In this document: positions 63,356 to 64,000 of the stretch, piece by piece | Layout: the number at the start of each line of letters is the position of its first letter | Numbering within the stretch: the stretch's first letter is position 1 | Assembly: GCF_040675855.1 (NCBI RefSeq) | Contig: NZ_JBEGIK010000001.1 | Coordinates: 2,356,001-2,420,000 of the forward strand | DNA: 64,000 nucleotides | Direction: 5' to 3' | From: Microbacterium sp. LWH3-1.2 | GTDB lineage: Bacteria > Actinomycetota > Actinomycetes > Actinomycetales > Microbacteriaceae | Position numbers and translations under genes: made by a program | The notes under the pieces: model-generated | Databases searched by the model: none | What the model was told of the DNA's origin: nothing | What the model saw: the letters and a program-made list of their open reading frames with translations, nothing else

Positions 63356-64000
63356 CCGTCACCATCGGATCCCGCGTCGTCGGGGGCGGACGCCCCGCGT
63401 ACCTCATCGCCGAGATCGGGCTGAACCACAACGGCGACGTCGACATCGCCAAGCGGCTCATCGATGTGGCGGCCGACGCCGGAGCGGACGCGGTCAAGTT
63501 CCAGAAGCGCACACCCGAGATCGCCACTCCGGAGCACATGCGCGACATGCCCCGCGACACCCCGTGGGGCCGCATGACGTATCTCGACTACCGTCGGCGC
63601 GTCGAGTTCGATCGCGAGGAGTACATCGAGATCTCGGACTACGCGCTGCTCCGCGGCCTCGAGTGGTTCGCGTCGCCGTGGGACGTGCCGAGCGTTGCGT
63701 TCCTCGAAGACCTCGGGGTCGTCGCGCACAAGGTGGCATCGGCCTCGCTTACCGACGTCGGGCTCCTCGAGGCGCTCCGCGACACCGGCAAGCCGGTGAT
63801 CCTCTCGACCGGCATGTCGACGATCGAGCAGATCGACGCCGCGATCGACATCCTCGGCACCGATCGCCTCGTGCTGATGCATGCGACGTCGACGTACCCG
63901 ATGGAACCGGAGGAGGCCAACCTGCGCATGATCCCGGCGCTGCGCGACCGGTTCCGGGGCGTGCCGGTCGGCTACTCGGGCCACGAGCGCGGTCTGCAGA
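63352..64000 (+). CDS. neuB: N-acylneuraminate (nonulosonate) synthase, cut by window edge
   Basis: First 216 codons of a NeuB-family enzyme that condenses phosphoenolpyruvate with an N-acyl-hexosamine (or its 6-phosphate). Conserved: YLIAEIGLNHNGDVDIAKRL, ADAVKFQKR, FASPWDVPSVAFLEDLG, KVASASLTD, STGMSTIEQ, HATSTYPM and GYSGHERG. The C-terminal SAF antifreeze-like domain would lie beyond the edge. ATG 63352 has CAGGAGG at 63341-63347 and overlaps the neuA stop. Whether the product is neuraminic, legionaminic or another nonulosonic acid cannot be decided from this part. Confidence 0.93.
   Translation, partial: MTVTIGSRVVGGGRPAYLIAEIGLNHNGDVDIAKRLIDVAADAGADAVKFQKRTPEIATPEHMRDMPRDTPWGRMTYLDYRRRVEFDREEYIEISDYALLRGLEWFASPWDVPSVAFLEDLGVVAHKVASASLTDVGLLEALRDTGKPVILSTGMSTIEQIDAAIDILGTDRLVLMHATSTYPMEPEEANLRMIPALRDRFRGVPVGYSGHERGLQ

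Overview
The window is high-GC actinobacterial chromosome, most likely Microbacterium or a close relative in the Microbacteriaceae. Reasons: dense short-spaced operons, many GTG/TTG starts, an actinobacterial dcw cluster without ftsA but followed by yggS-sepF-yggT-divIVA, an actinobacterial cytochrome bcc/aa3 gene set including ctaF, and gene neighbourhoods that match the fadD15-aroG-pknL-Rv2175c-idsA2-dcw-wag31 and ctaC-qcr-ctaE-trpD stretches of Mycobacterium tuberculosis. I saw no rRNA, tRNA, insertion sequence, prophage or CRISPR array.

Layout. 1-6.4 kb: a cut-off ParA ATPase, pyruvate carboxylase, a MinD/ParA-like ATPase with a long acidic tail, and peptide deformylase. 6.4-16.8 kb: acyl-CoA synthetase, ROK glucokinase, acyltransferase, class II DAHP synthase, a PASTA Ser/Thr kinase, a LysM cell-wall protein, an Rv2175c-type DNA-binding protein, a polyprenyl diphosphate synthase and a DUF3040 membrane protein. 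16.9-36.1 kb: division and cell-wall cluster mraZ-rsmH-ftsL-ftsI-murF-mraY-murD-ftsW-murG-murC-ftsQ-ftsZ-yggS-sepF-yggT-divIVA-lspA-rluD. murE is missing from its usual place between ftsI and murF. 36.1-47.7 kb: Nudix, GNAT, dnaE, a membrane protein, hisD, nrdR, pyrD, DUF3043, an M20 peptidase and an ErpA-type Fe-S carrier. 47.8-58 kb: cytochrome oxidase ctaCDF, a PP2C phosphatase and a rhodanese, then the divergent ctaE-qcrCAB operon and trpD. 58-61 kb: a membrane protein, a PHP hydrolase and a 5'-3' exonuclease. 61.2-64 kb: the start of a nonulosonic-acid (sialic-acid-like) locus with a candidate sialyltransferase, a NeuA-HAD fusion and NeuB, cut by the right edge.

How the parts fit. Most of the window builds or divides the cell envelope: precursor synthesis (mur genes, mraY), septal polymerisation (ftsW, ftsI), Z-ring and polar growth (ftsZ, sepF, divIVA), isoprenoid supply (idsA), lipoprotein processing (lspA) and a peptidoglycan-sensing PASTA kinase. 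The right end probably adds surface sugar decoration.

Beyond single genes, three points stand out. Many starts lie exactly 6 nt after a TANNNT -10 box, which implies widespread leaderless transcription. Three decayed genes are visible (GntR regulator, DinB-like, histidine-kinase-like). A nested inverted-repeat island interrupts the dcw operon before murG. All functional calls rest on reading motifs and gene order; no database search was run.
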